NCBI GenBank assembly: GCA_023333565.1
Contig: JAJKFH010000209.1
Location: 1,658,001 to 1,722,000, forward strand
DNA from: Puffinus mauretanicus
Taxonomy: Eukaryota; Chordata; Aves; Procellariiformes; Procellariidae
Length of the DNA stretch: 64,000 nucleotides
Direction of reading: 5' to 3'
Shown: positions 37,834 to 51,249 of the stretch, one piece after another
Position numbering within the stretch: position 1 is the first letter of the stretch
How the letters are laid out: each line of letters opens with the position of its first letter
Notes under the pieces: model-generated
What the model was told of the DNA's origin: nothing
Database searches by the model: none
The model's input: only the letters and a program-made list of their open reading frames with translations
Made by a program: the position numbers and the translations under genes

Positions 37834-37855
37834 CTATATATATACACACACACAC
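37834..37855. repeat. (TA)n(CA)n microsatellite
   Basis: A short compound dinucleotide run, tatatata followed by cacacacaca. Confidence 0.85.
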
Positions 37856-40800
37856 GGTACTCAAATACTTAATATACTCAAATGTATCTCAAATTTTGAT
37901 TTAATATACGTATTACTTACTGAAAGAAAGTTCAGGTTGTGTTTCAATAAGCTCTCCCTATTTAAGGCAACACTAATACAATCTACAGTTCCCATTTAGG
38001 ACTAAATATCCCATCTGAAATAGCACCTTTCATTCCATCATCCCATTTGGACTGTGAAGCTTGAACTGTGAATTCTCTGAGGTTTTTTACATTGTTACTT
38101 AGTTTTTAATTAATCAAAGTCTCAAAATTAATCATAAACACTATCTGGTTGTCTAAAACCATTTTGCCCCACAAGTGCATACCACAGAGGTATCATAAAG
38201 TATCTGCATGCAGTTCTAATTCAGCAGTGGCAATGGGCTTCTGGACTAAGATTGGGGTGTGGGGTGGAGGTTACTGTAGTAACAGGAAGAACCCTGAGTT
38301 CAGCAGAGCTCAGATACAGCAATACACTGAATCCTTTGGTGGAGGAGAGGATAGCCTAGTGGCTATTTTTAGGCTACTGATTCATATTTTGCTTCCTTCC
38401 TAGCTGTGTTTTATGTATTGTCCCCTTATTTCTGGTATACCGAGATGATTACCCTGCAGACAGCATAGCCATATAGTAGAGGTACGTTAAAACAGGTTAG
38501 CTTTAGATACCTACAGTGCAGAGATCTTGTCTGAACTTCTTTTATAGTAATTGGGGGGAAAGAAAGCACTTTTGGAATGCAATTAATCTGTCCTGTTTTA
38601 GACATCTGGCTACTTAGAAGATGTACTGCACGTCAGAATACCTGCTTCTAAATGACTATCTCAGGCATCAAGTTCTCCATTAGTTCAGATGAATTCCACT
38701 CAAGGAATCATCAGGAATGTCTTTAAGACTTGAGGGACTTGAAGATATTGAGGCAACTGCAATCCCAGCTCAGAAAGATTTACAGCTAATATCTGTGGGG
38801 TTCTCCCACACTAACTACAGACTTACTTATTTTGCAGAAAAGTTGAGCCCAAATTTCTCTCAGCCCTCCTGAATGTGCAATAGGGTGCTCATTTGAACCA
38901 GTGCCTTCTTGTTAACTGCAGCTGGTGAGAAGGAGGCAATGGGCTTCCTGTCTTTCTTACTGTACTAGGATGGTCTGCATTTAATTCTCATGTCATGAGT
39001 AGACTTGTAAGACTTGAGGTCTGACTCAAGCTGACTAACAGAGAAGACACCCTGGCTTACAGAGAAAGCTGTCCCAAACCGGCCATTACAAAGTAAAACT
39101 TGCAATTTCATAGTGACAAACGGCTTACAGTTCCTTTACCAAACCTTTCACATCAATGACATCTGCAGATCTTGGGCTATATTTCCCCTCTCAGTCACGG
39201 CCTCTTGAAGAGTCAGATATGTAGAAGTGAAAATACTGACTTGGCTTTTTTTGAGAGAACGTTCTCAATTCCATCACTTATTATTGTCATTATCATTGAA
39301 GATATAATTTATTTTCTTCTTTTGACCCACCCAAATGACTCCTTGAAAATGTGACTGCTTATTGTCCTGCTATTGCCTTGAAGATCTATTTACTGCAAAA
39401 CCAGAATCTTTCTCTTCTGTTACTATCAACCTGGAAAAGGAAAAGGAAAATGAGAAGAAAGCAAAAGATGACAAAAGAAAAAGAGAATGAAATATTTCCC
39501 CTAAAAATAAGCCAAGATTGACTTGCACTAATTTACAGTGAGGGTTGGTACTTTGGTTGGCCTCTAAGCTTTATTTCCTTGGTTAGCGATAACACATAGA
39601 AAAACAAGTACAGTATGGACTGGAAATATAAGAGAGTTAACAAAAATTCACTGTAGTGTCTCCATTAAGGTCCACTTTGTACTACTGCATGTGATTATAC
39701 GATTTATTTGATTGTCTATAACTGCCCCTTTGGAGCCATAGCATTGCATTTTCAGGTGCAAATCTCTCCAATATTAGTGAATTATTGATTGAATAGTGTT
39801 CTCTGGAGCCATTAAATCCTACTAACAAGGTTTTTCTTTAATTGGTGGATCATTGACCTAGTAGACCGTTGCCTAATTTTGGTTTCAGTACTGGACAGGT
39901 TTCCCAAGTTTCATCTTTGCATGTAAGTTAATAGATCATAGTTCCAATAGGGAATAGTAGTATAGACTGTATTAGTACCTTTACTTACACTAAAAATAAT
40001 TTCATACTGCCAGGAAAATCATTGATTTTAGTAGAATTATTTGCAGGGTAAAGTGTAATTCAGTATGAGTAAGAATATGAGTGTAAAAAGAACAGGACTT
40101 CAGTATACATTCTGAAGTGTTATTGCAATCCTTATCAGATATAGTATGTATCACAAGTATGAGATGTCAGTCAGGAATGGGATTTGCAGACTGGCAACAT
40201 ATTACTAGAGACAGCAGAGAGGCTAAGATTATGCTTGCTGCATAAAGTCAATGGAAAAGAAAAAGATGTATGTGGATTCCCATCCTTTGCAGGGTGATTC
40301 CCTTACTGGTCTGTTAGGAAAGTGCTGCATTTCCTCACCTCAAAATAAAACTGAAGGCCTGGCCTCTAATCTGATGGCTTTTCTGTGCATTTCGCCAATG
40401 GCTGATGATGCAATGTCATTTGTAGTGTACCACCTTTCCCTTTATTGCAGTGACGCTTATTTTCATGTTTGGGGCACAATAAGAGGAACCTCGTTATGTT
40501 CTCTAGTCTAAGGTTTAGCGAAGGAAAGAAAGCCTGGTTTGTGCCCTCTTTGCTTTCAAGAGGACCTATCTAGTCCTCTTACCCCAATCCTGTTGTCCAG
40601 GCAATGGAAGAATGGTAGTTGAAGGTGCAGTAATATGACTAACGCTGAGCCTCTAAGACCATCATACACAAACAGTCACCTCTCCAAATATTTGGCTTTT
40701 GATAACCCTTAGCTTTTTGACTGCCGTTCACAGTTCATCTTGACCACATCACCTGCTTCTGTCCTCACCTCTAATTCTAGCCTTCTCGTAGCCCTGGGGC

Positions 40801-43800
40801 TAAACTGTGCATGTCAAAGTCATGTCTGCCTAACTTGTACAAGAGACAAGTTAATGTTCATTTAAAATTTAACATATTTATGCAAACACTTGCCTAAAAC
40901 TTATTTATACAAATAAGATACTGAGGCAGGCTAGCCTACTTCAGATATGAGTGAACCTACCTTAACGCAATGCTGCCTGGATCTGGTTGATTCTGCTGCA
41001 AGTAACTTCTCTTGTTGGGGACTTATAGTTTTGTATTGAGCTGAAACCAAAAAATGTGTGTCTGTGTGTACATTTATGATTAAGATATGGCAAAAGAATG
41101 AAAATAATGTTTTAATGTTTTAATGATATATCCATTCTGAAGATGTGTTGCTTTTTTGAAATAAGATGAGGAACACCATTTCTAGAAAAGCCTGCTTGTT
41201 GTCCTTGTGCATATACAGATACACATGAAAGCACCATAATATATTTTCCTCTGTTTACCCCAGAGCAACTCAAGCTGTACATTTTTGAATCCAGGCTAAA
41301 TTTGCTTCACTGACACAAGAAAAAAGCCAAAGGAAATCTTTTTTTCCTTACTCATTAGATGTGTTTATTTTCCCCTTCCTATCACCCTGCCTGTCCTGAA
41401 GTCTCCAAAAGATTAGTCTAATTTATTTTATGTTCACTGCTTTCCCATAAAAAGGTAATACCAATGCACTGCAGGATGTTTTTTTCCAGTAATTCAGAAT
41501 AGGGTAAATTCTCTCTACGTTTCAGAATATACCAGGCCCATTGCACAGGGACAGCAAAAATGCATGTCTACCATTTGCAGGGGAGCTAGATTAAGAAAGG
41601 GAGTAAGTACAATATTAACATCTGAACCTCAGCCTGAGGGTTACAGGTATTGATGTACATCCATGCAAGGAAGTTCTTCCTTTAAAGCCTCTTATATAGC
41701 TCTGAGGCAGGATACAAAGTTTTAACAGTTTTAACTGTTCATTAAAGATGGCTGAAATTCTGATACCTAACAGTTTTTAGGCAATTGGAGGGGGTTTCTT
41801 GGCATCTAATATGCAATGTATGTTGAGAAACATCTTGATTTCTTTTAAGCTGTAAGTCTAAGTGAATTCCAACAACTGGCAGTAAAGTTGATCCTAACTT
41901 ATGTCTCACTTGATTTTGAAAAGTTTCCACCTGTACCTTAAGTCATTTAATCTCTTGAATTTCCACACACATTCATTTGAAACTCTGCCCAGTGTGGTGA
42001 TCTAGCAAAAATTTCAAGTTTGTAATGTCCACTACAGGCAAATGAATTTTTGGGTGGTGTGGTTCAGGATTCATTAGAAAAGCAAAACATAGCACTGATA
42101 TTTATCCTACCTGTCTGATGCTTTCCCTACTTTTATTTTAGCATTTTAGGGGGACAAAAAAGAAACCCTAGCAAATTGTGCCACTTCTTTCAATATTTCT
42201 CTGTTGGATCTGTTTCTCTGGAAAGAGAACTTCTCAAATTGAATGAAAAGAGGGCACGAACCAAAGGCATTTACAAACACAAACAGTGCCAGACTACAAA
42301 AATGGATCCTCCTGCCATCACGTCTGGCTCCTCTCTCTGAATGACTTGGCTTATCCCCTGGAACCAAGTTAACCCCAACTTTGCAGTGTCTGGTAAATAG
42401 CTCTAAAATATTTCAGTGTGAAAATGAATCTAATTAATCCCCTGTATGAAACATGAGAAAAATAAGGCTTGGAAAATCTACATGGTATTTCAGTAGGGAA
42501 CATGCATTTACATCCAACACTGTTTTTCTTTTATTTTTAAAAGTTACCTTCCTGTAATTGCACACTAGTTTAGAGCTAAGATAGAAGCATCTTAACAATA
42601 ATGGGCACTTTTTTAACAGATTATTGCCAAAAGTGCATTCTTTATTCCAGGGAGACACTGTAATAGATACCAGTGCTTTAGTAATGATACAAGCAATCTG
42701 TAAGCTATTATAGTTTCTTTTATAGTAACTTAATCTTCATATTGTTTTATATGTCTAGAATTTTAATAGTGTTTTTAATTTATGAAGAGAAGTATATTAC
42801 ATATTACTAGTTACATGGGAATATGAGCTAAATACAAGACCATTGAACTATATTCGTACAAACAAATATTTTGAAGTACTTAAATAAGCATAAGGAATAG
42901 AACAAAGAAATTAAAGAATGTTGTACAGATATAATAGCAGCTTTTATGGAATGAGCCCAGAAGCATCTATTCTGGATTGTTACTGGGTTTAATGCATATA
43001 TTGTACTTTTAGAGAAAAATAGGAAAGAATACAGGTACTTTTAGAATGCTATTTAAAAAGAAATACTTTATTTAAAATAAATATGTTTACCTAATTAATA
43101 AATTTATTTGCATTATTGATTGCAAATAAACACAAGTTCCCATGTAATTTTTTAATGCTAATGAAATGAATGCGTTAATATAACCATTTGATTATATGCA
43201 GAATGGACGCGCCTATGTAGATTTTTGAAGCCAGCACAAAATTAAAGTATTTTTTCCTATTAGTTCATTGCCATTTTTAATATGTATAGAAACAGACACA
43301 GTTCACAAGGAATATCGTGAACTGTGCTCAGACTTGTGAGAGAGATATCGTAACACTTTGCTAAGCAGTGAGTTACAGAGAGATATGATCAGAGTAGCAA
43401 TTTAGTGGTTGTAATGCTATTAAAAGTAGGGCTTTTAAAAAAAGAGAACCAGTTCGCTGCTTTGAAAGAAGTCATATTCTGCTTTAAACTGTCATTCTGT
43501 ATTTCTGACTTGCAATTAGATGATATTTCTAAAATGTCAGTCCCAGATTCTGTTGTGACCATCATCGTAATAAAATGTGACAGCAAAGATATTATATCAA
43601 TACTTTTTCCATAATTAGCATTAAAGATCTCTCAAGGGTTAAGTACAAAGGTTTTCCACTGAATGGTCTGCAAGCCTTGTGCCTTTAAAATCTTTTAATA
43701 TAGCCAAGACTGGTGACAACCGGGAGACAAATCTATGAACAAACCCGTTTGGAGAGAATAGTTTTGTGGTGTGTGATGTATGTTACGTAAATGAGCTTAT

Positions 43801-46700
43801 TAGGACTCTCATCTATTTTATTATTGGTGCCCAATTTAATAGAGGCATTTAAAAAACAATATTTCTGCCTGACTCCTTGAAATGAAGAAGATACATTGAT
43901 ATAATTGAGAGCAAATGATTGCATGTTGTGCCATTTAATCATGTCATTTTTCAATTGCTGTTTTTTGCACTTCACTGCATACTTATAGAATATTTAGCTT
44001 CAGTATAGATTAAGTCCCACAGTATGCAACTGAGTAGAGTTCCCATATTAGGTGACATTTTCTTTTAACCTTGAAATCAGCAAAAGCACACAGGTTTGGC
44101 AGAATTTTTCTAAAAGACGACAAGTCATCATTCATTTCCTATCTTTGTAATTTAGCTTTTTTATTTTGAGGAATTACTTTCTTACTAATATTTTTTAGGA
44201 ATTATTGGGTTTCTTTTTCATTCAGAAACAGAAATTCTTATTTTCACCATGTGTCCTGTAAAGATGGAATTTGAAATACAGGGATGCATCACCCCAGACA
44301 AGAGAAGTTCCAGCTGGCTTTGCCATTTCACAGAAGACACTGAAAACTACATTTTACCCAGTATTTGCCCAGCATTTGCAACCATATTGTTTCCTGTTTT
44401 CCCTTTATTGGTGTATTAGTGATGTTAGCCATGATTCTTAAGGTTTTACATTAGCACTTTTGAAAACTGAAGTGTTGCACTAGCCAAAAATCAGATGTAA
44501 AAAGGCAATTTACGTTTTTTTTAAGAGTTGCAGTTTGGGTGTTGTAGTCAGAAGGGTAGCCTCCATTCTCAGATTTTGCCTTAATTTCTGCCTATGGCTG
44601 TTGTACTAAATAACAACAGTTCCGTCTTCATTTCGCCTTCTATCAGGCAACAACTGATGCAATAGGAAGGGTATAATTCCCTCCCTCACATACCCACATC
44701 CTGTAACAAGGAGAAAGAGAAAGCCTTTAACAGACCAAGGTTAGACAAAAACTTCCTCTTGGATCTGGTCATTCTAGATTTATCTGCTGTCGAGCTTCTT
44801 TCGTTTTCCTAAAAACACCCAGTATTGCCCATACACAGAAACACAATGTAAGCCTAGAAAGAGCATTTGTCTCAGTATAGCTTGGCATTTCTTCTGAACC
44901 TGAAAGCACAAAGAAAATCCATCTGTGTAAGTTACCATTTGTCATCTTCTAAATATTTTCAAAGCTCTGGGCACCTCTACATGGACCTGTATTATTCCTA
45001 ACTGTAGAGTGAAAGCAAGGAAGATGGAAATGGTTGAAAGAATTTCAGATCACATAAAAATGAATGATGCTACAAAAATCATATCTCAACATTTTATGTA
45101 GTGATTGTATGTGGATTATGTGGATTTAAGTGAACTAAACTAATCTTAAACTGACTTCTAAACTATTTTTAAGCACAAGTCGTCCCACTGAATTCACTGA
45201 GAACCTTAGTACTTTTAAACAATTATTAAACACCTGCTCAAGAACCTTGATGTAACAGTGCTTCAGTGGCCAACTCATCTACTGTGTTGTGTGAGAAAGC
45301 CGACTTCCCGTCCACGTCCAGGCTGTGTGGCACAGCTCAGGTGCTGATTCACTGCAGGAAGGCTGAGGGATGGAGGGGGATTGAAGGCTTGAGGGGCTCT
45401 AATATTCCTCAACTTGCCACCTTTCTATGCCTCCCACACTCTCTGGCACTTCCTAAAGCTGCACACATGTTTCTGGTCATATGCCATTCACTTAGGAGTC
45501 ATGCAGCTATGCAGAGCACCTTCTGTTCAGATCATGGCTACTTCCATCCCCATAGATAGTGCCATTAGCCCATGGCTTGGAAAGAGTGTTTGATGTCATT
45601 CGACTCAGCAGGGGCTTTTCCAGATGATTTAAGGCATGGTATTAACAAGCTGTGAAAGTAGTTTCAGCTAGCCCTTTTTAGCTATGCGGGTGATAACTTC
45701 AAAGCACTGAAAATAGGAGTGGGCAGAGGGAAGAAAAATCTTCCAAGATTCTAACAGCACAGACGGGAGTCCTCAGTATGGGAAAATACGACTCGTAATA
45801 ACAGTATAATGAATAACACCTCAATGTTATCAGGGTATCTGTTGCAAAGCAAAGGACTCGGACGCAAAGTCGAGTTCATACATGGCATCTGCAGTTACTG
45901 CCTATACTCTTAGCCTGCAGCAAAAAAGTCAAATACATTAATTTAAGTCTCGCTGCAAATGATTTAAGTGAATGTGTTTCTCCCACATTTGCAAAGGTTT
46001 GGATTGTATTTACAATTACCACAGTTCAACAGACACATAATAGTGTGAGGAGCCACAATCGAAAGTGTCTGATCTCTTAATCTGTACTTCAGCAAATCTT
46101 CTGCATACACAGGAGACTAAGCGAGCCTAAGTGATGCTCCTCAGTCTACTGTTAGATCATTTCCTAATCTTCTGAACCGGCAAGTACCCAATAGCTTACT
46201 GTAGCAGCTGTAGACCATCAAGCCCAAGCCTCAGTAGAGATACTCATCATCTTTCTTTTCTTTTTTTTTTTTTTAATCATGAATTAGAGCTGTTAATTCA
46301 CAATATAGAATGTACCTTGCAAATAATTAAAATAATGTGGTCCTGGAAGCATACTTTGCATGTACAATTGCCATATTGACAGGTTTTTATAGAAGCATGC
46401 CATTTTAACAACAGCAGAACATGGATGGATATACAACACTGTGAGATGTCATGTCATAGGATACAGGCAATTATTGTGTCCCTTTAGGACACTGTATACC
46501 AGACCATAATACTGCTTAGATTCATTATTGCTAGTGCTATTATATAGGGTTTAAAGATGTCTTTACATGATTAAGTTCTCTGGCTTTTAAAGTATTGTTG
46601 CCATAGCCAACTCTTTCAATACGCTGTTAGATACAAGCACTTCATTCTTCTCCTGTTTAATATTAACCATAATATCATGTAATAAAATTGAAACAAAAGT

Positions 46701-46806
46701 GCCATAGGCCTAATTGTACTGTCACAGCCATGTAAATCAGAAATAGCTTCAGTAAAGCTACTGTTATTATGCTGGTGTAAAATTGATGTAAATTAGAAAT
46801 GACTTG
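46701..46806. repeat. Ancient palindromic-type amniote repeat
   Basis: The block order is 'ccataggcctaattgtact', 'catgtaaatcagaaatagct', 'aaagctactgttattatgct', 'ggtgtaaaattgatgtaaat'. It parallels an old amniote repeat with arms 'aggcctaattct..' and '..agtgtaaatcaggagtaactcc' around an inverted centre. This is one of the better preserved copies in the window. Family name not recalled. Confidence 0.5.
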
Positions 46807-46980
46807 GATGCTGTAGCTCTGCTTGCAGATAACACAATGTAAAGGCCTCACTTAAACTCCCATATAATGGCTTATGAATGAAATACTCCTTACCTCATCA
46901 TATCATATGGTATTGTATCAGAAATGAACAATATTTATAAGGGATGACATAATCAGGTAGATCAAGGTAAGTTAATGTTA

Positions 46981-47070
46981 TGGGGCCAGCTTCTGAGCTG
47001 TATTGACTTCCATGAAGTTAATGCAGATCTACATAGATTTGACTGGCATCAGTATATAACTGACCATCAC
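46981..47070. repeat. Ancient palindromic-type amniote repeat, second copy
   Basis: 'ggggccagcttctgagctg', 'attgacttccatgaagttaa' and 'gcagatctacatagatttga' follow the order of the same repeat class as 46701-46806 (ggcccagatcctcagctg, attgacttcaatgg, tgatttacacc). The copy lies about 175 bases downstream of the first. Confidence 0.45.
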
Positions 47071-47930
47071 TTCCATAAAACTGAATCGCTTACCTGTTAT
47101 ACAACATAAAATAAGAACCCTGACTTTATGTTTAGGTAGATTTTTTGGTTTGGTTTGTTTTTTTTCTGATGTGACGTCAGGCTAACGAACAGCACCAGAA
47201 AGGAAATGTGCCAGACATGGTGGTTACATCAAGAACTATGTAGGAAACTAGTAATGAACTCCAGGAAAATAAATAAGGGCAAGTTCAGAAAACGTAAGTG
47301 AACATGCAGCTCTGGTATAAATTGAATAATAAAATTCCTGGTCATATTTTGCCATAAATAGTGGTTTGGGAATTTGTCATTCACCTTATTTAAAATTCAG
47401 AAGTATTAAAGGTACAGGGTTCTTTCATTATAGAAGTAATAGAATTCTAGCTATTACAGAGTTAGGGTAATTTAAATAGCTATAGAATGCATTATATCAA
47501 TAAGTGGAACATCTGTATGAAATGTCCACCTGCTGATATACTACTCAGTATACTTTACAATGAAATGTACTTAATCATTTTAAGACGTCTTCTAATGAAG
47601 CCTTATCGGGATTAACATTTTGAACACAAATACTTTTAGGCATTAAAACTTCTGCTTTAAATGAGATTGCATTGTCTTGTTTACCCTTGTTGATTAATAA
47701 GCAATCTGTTAACTGTTAGAATAGCCCAATTGTGCCAGTGAAAGTAGATTAGTAATTCAGCTATGTTTGTGGGTTTAATCATCATTTCTCTTGAAGGCTT
47801 TGAATAAAAAAAAAACGCTTGCACACTATCCATAGGCAAAGAAAAGATATATATTTTTAGATGTGTATACCAATGTTTTGCTTCAGACTTTCACCTTAGT
47901 ATTATTGATCAAGCGCATACTTCCAGCAGC

Positions 47931-47965
47931 AAAATACTCCTTTGAGGTAAAAATACTCCTTTGAG
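47931..47965. repeat. Tandem duplication, 16-bp units
   Basis: aaaatactcctttgag at 47931-47946 repeats exactly at 47950-47965, a 19-bp period. Likely recent slippage. Confidence 0.9.
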
Positions 47966-49427
47966 ATACAACATTTCTAAGTATAAATTCCAATTTTTAA
48001 AGAAAAAGTGATATGAAAATCTGGGACTTGAATTCACTTTCTATAGAATGTTACTGTTTTGCTAATAAAATTCAGGAGAGCAGGTCCTGATTTTTTATCA
48101 GTTAACGCTTGTGAACAGCTTTGAGAGATGCAGTGGCTTTTTTTGTTTGCTTATTATGATTAACTGGAAGCTTAAAGGCAAATACCCTGTCTTCAGAAAA
48201 GATGATAGTTCAGATTTTCTCATGGGGTCATGCACTTTCATCTGTAGCATCCCACAGAGGGAAACAGATGTTGTCAAGTTACAATTTAAATTATCTGGAA
48301 AGCTCCCACGTGTCGAGCACAGTCCTGTAAAATTCAGAGGTAGCACAGGCCTACAATAATAGTTGAATACTTGAACCATGCAACGCTATAAAAGTATAGT
48401 GTCTCAGAAGCCAGGCTGAAGCAGTGATCCTCAGATGCGTTTGTGCCTTGTGTACCCCAGCTTCATAGATATTATTATTAAAACACATTACGAGTTAATA
48501 AAATCCTGATTTGATGTTGAAGGACGGTAAAGTGTGATTGTGGATAAAACCATGCTTGAAAGCACCCCGTGCCATTAACTGCTTCCGGGTGGTAGATCTC
48601 TCTTTAGTTTTGGCATGTAGGATGCATTATTTATACTGCTATTCAATGAGATTCTCAGTGTAGTTACTTAGGTTTCTGGCGTAGAACCAACAAATCCTGG
48701 CTCCCATCAATATTCAGCAATATTAGGGCTTAGCGATTGTCTCCCATCATGCAGTTCACATCAGACTGCATTCCTGGCAGCACTGGAATCGGTATGATGA
48801 AATAAATGCAGTGAATAACTCATCTTTAAGAAGGATATAGTTATCATAGTATTCCTACATTTACTTGAATATGGAACTATCCTGGAAGTATTTTATGGTA
48901 ACAAAAAACATCTGTAAAGAATTTTATACTGAATTTTCTCCTTTCTTAAGGTTTCTCCTCTGACAGGGTACATGTGACCCATAATTTCTATTGGTGGGGT
49001 TTTTTTTAAATATATATATTCTCATTGCATTAATACAATTTTTTCCCCCAATTTTTTCCTGAAGAATTTCTGAAGCTGATTACTGTGAGGGTAACTCATT
49101 TCAGATGTGTCCCAGCTGAATGAAAAAAAAGGAAGAATAAACCAGTCTACACCATAAAACTTTCAACATTATTGAGACAGTTAGCTATGTATGGCATTTG
49201 TTTGAAGGAGACTGAAAGTAGCTTTACTCTTTCTGTGCTATTAAGATTAAGACTGTGTGTATCTGAAAATAAAACATTAAGCTTTGACACTAAGTATGGG
49301 AATTTATGGAAGAGCTGAAAAAACTATTGTACAGCAGAAATTGGGCACCATTAAATATCAGATAATAGTTAATGTTTTAATTTGCAAAGTATTCCACACT
49401 GACATCTGTTGTTTGTCTGTCCTGCAG

Positions 49428-49643
49428 TCTCTATGCTGTGAGATCAAACAGAGACGTCGTGGGGTAGCCTCTGTGCTGCGATTATGCCAGCACCTCCTGG
49501 ATGACCAGGAGACCTGCAACCTAAATGCAGATCACCAGTCCATGCAGTTGATAATCGTAAACCTGGAGAGGAGGTGGGAAGCCATTGTCATGCAAGCTGT
49601 CCAGTGGCAAACAAGGCTACAGAAGAGATTGGAAAAAGACTCG
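49428..49643 (+). CDS. AKAP6: AKAP6 coding exon C (helices B-C of the nesprin-binding-type spectrin repeat)
   Basis: This exon is 216 bp, 72 codons, in phase 0 at both ends. The acceptor is a strong pyrimidine tract ending CTGCAG at 49427; the donor gtgagt at 49644 is near-perfect. Residues 1-26 (S-L-C-C-E-I-K-Q-R-R-R-G-V..H-L-L-D-D) complete helix B. Residues 27-38 form a loop, and residues 39-68 (M-Q-L-I-I-V-N-L-E-R-R-W50-E-A-I..W60) form helix C with the conserved Trp. The region is highly conserved in AKAP6 as I recall it. The open frame extends past the donor for 35 codons, but that part lacks the known continuation, so splicing at 49643 is preferred. Residue 4 is Cys (TGT), where I recall Arg in human AKAP6. 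Confidence 0.95.
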
Positions 49644-51249
49644 GTGAGTGATGCTTGCTTTAAAAAGATGTCATGTGGTTTCATTCTTCACGAGAGACAC
49701 TTTTTCAGTGCAAGACAAACACATTCATCTCAGAGTGTTTTCTTCTGACTGAAGATGCCATTCCTAGTATTTACTGCCAACGAGTGAAGCCTTAGTTTTT
49801 CACAAAGCTTTGTATTCTATGGACAAAACTGATTAATAAGATAAACTCACAATATACATGTTCATTTTGCTGGATATTTAATCTCATTGCCTCTGATCCT
49901 GTCAAGTAATGAAAACAATCTTCTCCTGTTGCCAAGTTGCTTAGTACCTAACAGGACTGGGCCCAGAGACATATTTCACTGATTGTAAATATATTTCAGA
50001 AAAAGTATTTTCTGTGTAAGTAAGAATGGTTTTAATTAGCATCCCAGCAGTAGATGTGTATTTCACATAGAATGCCATGGGTATGTGATTAATATACAAT
50101 TCTGTGTTATAATAAGAATATAAGTGAATATAAGTAAAATGCATTAATTTGCCTTTATCTCAGGGAAATGATTCCTAAGAGGCAAAATAGCACTCTGCTT
50201 AAACCATCCATTAAGTGGCATAAATTAGACAGGTTTTCTACAGCGTAAAACTATATTACAAAGCAGTATCTACATTTAAACAATAAACCATAGGGGGAAC
50301 AAAATAATCCCTACTGTAACACCATTGACTGTAATGGATGAATTGGCTCAGCATGTTTTGTGCTACTATCATAATGCTGAAGTCTGTATACTGCAGCTAC
50401 ATTGACAGCAATGATAACCCTAGTGCATACATTGAAGAGCCTTGATGAGATTTGAGAACAAGTGACATATTTAGCTTACATCATTTTTTAGGTTTATATC
50501 AAGCAAATAAAAAGAAAAAATGCTTGACACTTACATGCTTCCTAACAATTATCTGACTAACAGTGAAATACTACTTTTGACTTCTTTTTGTTAAAGTTCC
50601 TTTACAAAAATAACAGGAGCTGTAATTCTTTTGATAAGTTATGGTAGTGTAGTATGAGGATATGCAAGACGTTGTTCAGAAACACTAGCAGTTCCTGAGT
50701 GAAAATACTATTAGTCTAAACGGGCCAAGAAATGGTGAGTTAGCGAGGAGGATGCTGTGGAGAAGTGCACTGTTGAAGGTAATAATAATCTGTTGCCTGC
50801 CTACCTTTGTCAAATGTTATAAAGTAAGAGTGCTCCTCTGCCTGTTTGGTTTATTGGTTGCTTTGCTTTAGGTATTGAGATAGAAATGGGACTTGAGGAA
50901 GGAACAAGGTTTTAATAGACTTTCAGGCCAAGTCAAAAAGGGCATGTCTCTGTATGAGGCAACGTGGAAGGAAGACATCATTGAAAAGCAGCTGGAGTGT
51001 CGACGTTGCTGTTATAAGCATGGGAGTAGTCAACTGACAATGTAAGAACTGCAGATAATTGGGGAGAATCAGTTAAGCCCTCAAAAATTTGATCTGGTTG
51101 GAAGAAGTGTAAAAATTATGAAGCTACATGTGGTTGTACAAGGGTATAGAGAAAAGAAAAGATGATTATTTTTCAGCCTTTCCTTGTACATCTATGTGCA
51201 GAGGGGGAAGTATCAACTGAAGAGGAATGCTGTTGGAAACAACCAAGGA

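Larger units (their letters stand above)
32232..49427 (+). other. AKAP6: AKAP6 intron between exons B and C (17,196 bp)
   Basis: It is bounded by GT at 32232 and AG at 49426-49427 and splits helix B of a spectrin repeat. Recognisable content is an L2/MIR-like tail (34672-34937), the 72-74 bp duplication (36301/36876), an L2-type reverse-transcriptase fossil (37225-37440), a TA/CA microsatellite (37834) and two old palindromic-type repeats near 47 kb. The rest (32.3-34.6, 37.9-46.6 and 47.1-49.4 kb) is AT-rich unique sequence in which I see no exon. The human protein is continuous across this junction as I recall it, so no coding exon is expected here. Confidence 0.85.

Noticed and set aside
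45266..45559. 97-codon + strand ORF in a locally GC-richer patch
   Set aside because: No domain, no splice sites bounding it and no similarity I can name.
49644..49748. Extension of the exon C frame past the donor as coding sequence
   Set aside because: A near-perfect donor gtgagt lies at 49644, and the extension does not match the known AKAP6 continuation.
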